Assembly (NCBI GenBank): GCA_946480675.1 | Contig: CAMLKS010000164.1 | Coordinates: 1 to 5,974, forward strand | DNA length: 5,974 bases | Direction: 5' to 3' | DNA from: an uncultured Bacteroidota bacterium | GTDB taxonomy: Bacteria; Bacteroidota; Bacteroidia; Chitinophagales; Chitinophagaceae | Shown here: piece after piece, positions 5,699 through 5,974 of the stretch | Position numbering within the stretch: position 1 is the stretch's first letter | How the letters are laid out: the number at the start of each line of letters is the position of its first letter | Made by a program: the position numbers and the translations under genes | The notes under the pieces: model-generated | What the model saw: the letters and a program-made list of their open reading frames with translations, nothing else | Told to the model about the DNA's origin: nothing | Database searches by the model: none

Positions 5699-5974
5699 AT
5701 GCGCAACCGTTTTACCATTCTGTTTGTAATAGCTGCGGCAATACTGCTGCAGGCATGTGAATTTGATAAAAAGGAAAAAGCACAGAAACTGAGTACGGAA
5801 CTCACTTCTGTTAACGATTCTATGTACCACCTTGGCCGTGTATGGTTAGAGGAGTTCAAAGTGGCTGTAAACACCAAAGACTTCTCAGAACTGCCCCAAA
5901 ACCGCCAAAACCTTTCTGCTTTTATCGATAGGAAGATTGAATATATTAGTAAAATGGAAGATATTGGCGGCTCT
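5699..5974 (+). CDS. Putative lipoprotein, N-terminal part (3' end outside window)
   Basis: The frame is open to the last base, giving 92 residues from ATG 5699. An in-frame ATG at 5687 adds MILR in front. I prefer 5699 because it gives a compact signal peptide (MRNRF, then hydrophobic ILFVIAAAILL) and because the -7-like box at 5675-5682 leaves almost no room before 5687. The lipobox is LQAC, with Cys at residue 20 as the expected lipidation and signal peptidase II site. The residues after it (EFDKKEK) include acidic positions, which resembles the surface-export signals of Bacteroidetes lipoproteins. The mature part is rich in charged residues, probably helical (KLSTELTSVNDSMYHLGRVW and onward), and has no membrane segment. 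I do not recognise the family with confidence. The spacing of the VNDSM and IDRKIEYISKM segments faintly recalls the LIC11966-type surface proteins. The gene is divergent from the chaperone gene. Confidence 0.7.
   Translation, partial: MRNRFTILFVIAAAILLQACEFDKKEKAQKLSTELTSVNDSMYHLGRVWLEEFKVAVNTKDFSELPQNRQNLSAFIDRKIEYISKMEDIGGS

Noticed and set aside
5671..5877. 68-codon minus-strand open frame opposite the lipoprotein
   Set aside because: It is antisense to a convincing signal peptide and lipobox, and no promoter is seen for it.

Overview
The window looks like chromosomal DNA of a Bacteroidetes (Bacteroidota) bacterium, probably near the Chitinophagales. Three things suggest this. Promoter-like boxes match the Bacteroidetes -7 consensus TAnnTTTG. 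Start codons lack Shine-Dalgarno sequences and have A-rich upstream stretches instead. The proteins are a Bacteroidetes-type OstA-like protein, a single-function aspartokinase of the KFGGAS type and a lipoprotein with acidic residues after the lipobox cysteine. The genus call is inference.

Layout: (1) 1-804, plus strand: the 3' part of an OstA/LptA-like outer-membrane biogenesis gene that begins outside the window. (2) 805-1021: a 217-base leader holding a Bacteroidetes promoter, a 16-codon leader ORF and two mutually exclusive hairpins that end in an intrinsic terminator. This has the architecture of a translation-coupled attenuator. (3) 1022-2284: a PLP-dependent class I/II aminotransferase. 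(4) 2334-3599: an aspartate kinase, 49 bases downstream and probably in the same operon. (5) 3600-3683: a bidirectional terminator and a CCCC/GGGG hairpin repeat between convergent genes. (6) 3681-5540, minus strand: an Hsp70 chaperone of the HscA type. (7) 5541-5698: a divergent intergenic region with a -7 box for the chaperone and a weaker one for the next gene. (8) 5699 to the end, plus strand: the 5' part of a lipoprotein gene.

The coherent unit is leader, aminotransferase and aspartokinase. The aminotransferase may make or use aspartate, and aspartokinase commits aspartate to Lys, Thr and Met. The leader peptide MNNKMYKKADKRFTTR has 11 of 16 residues from the aspartate family (Asn, Asp, Lys, Met, Thr). 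The antiterminator strand contains the peptide's stop codon and is nearly a copy of the terminator's 3' arm. I regard this leader as the most interesting item in the window. The remaining genes look like ordinary housekeeping genes.
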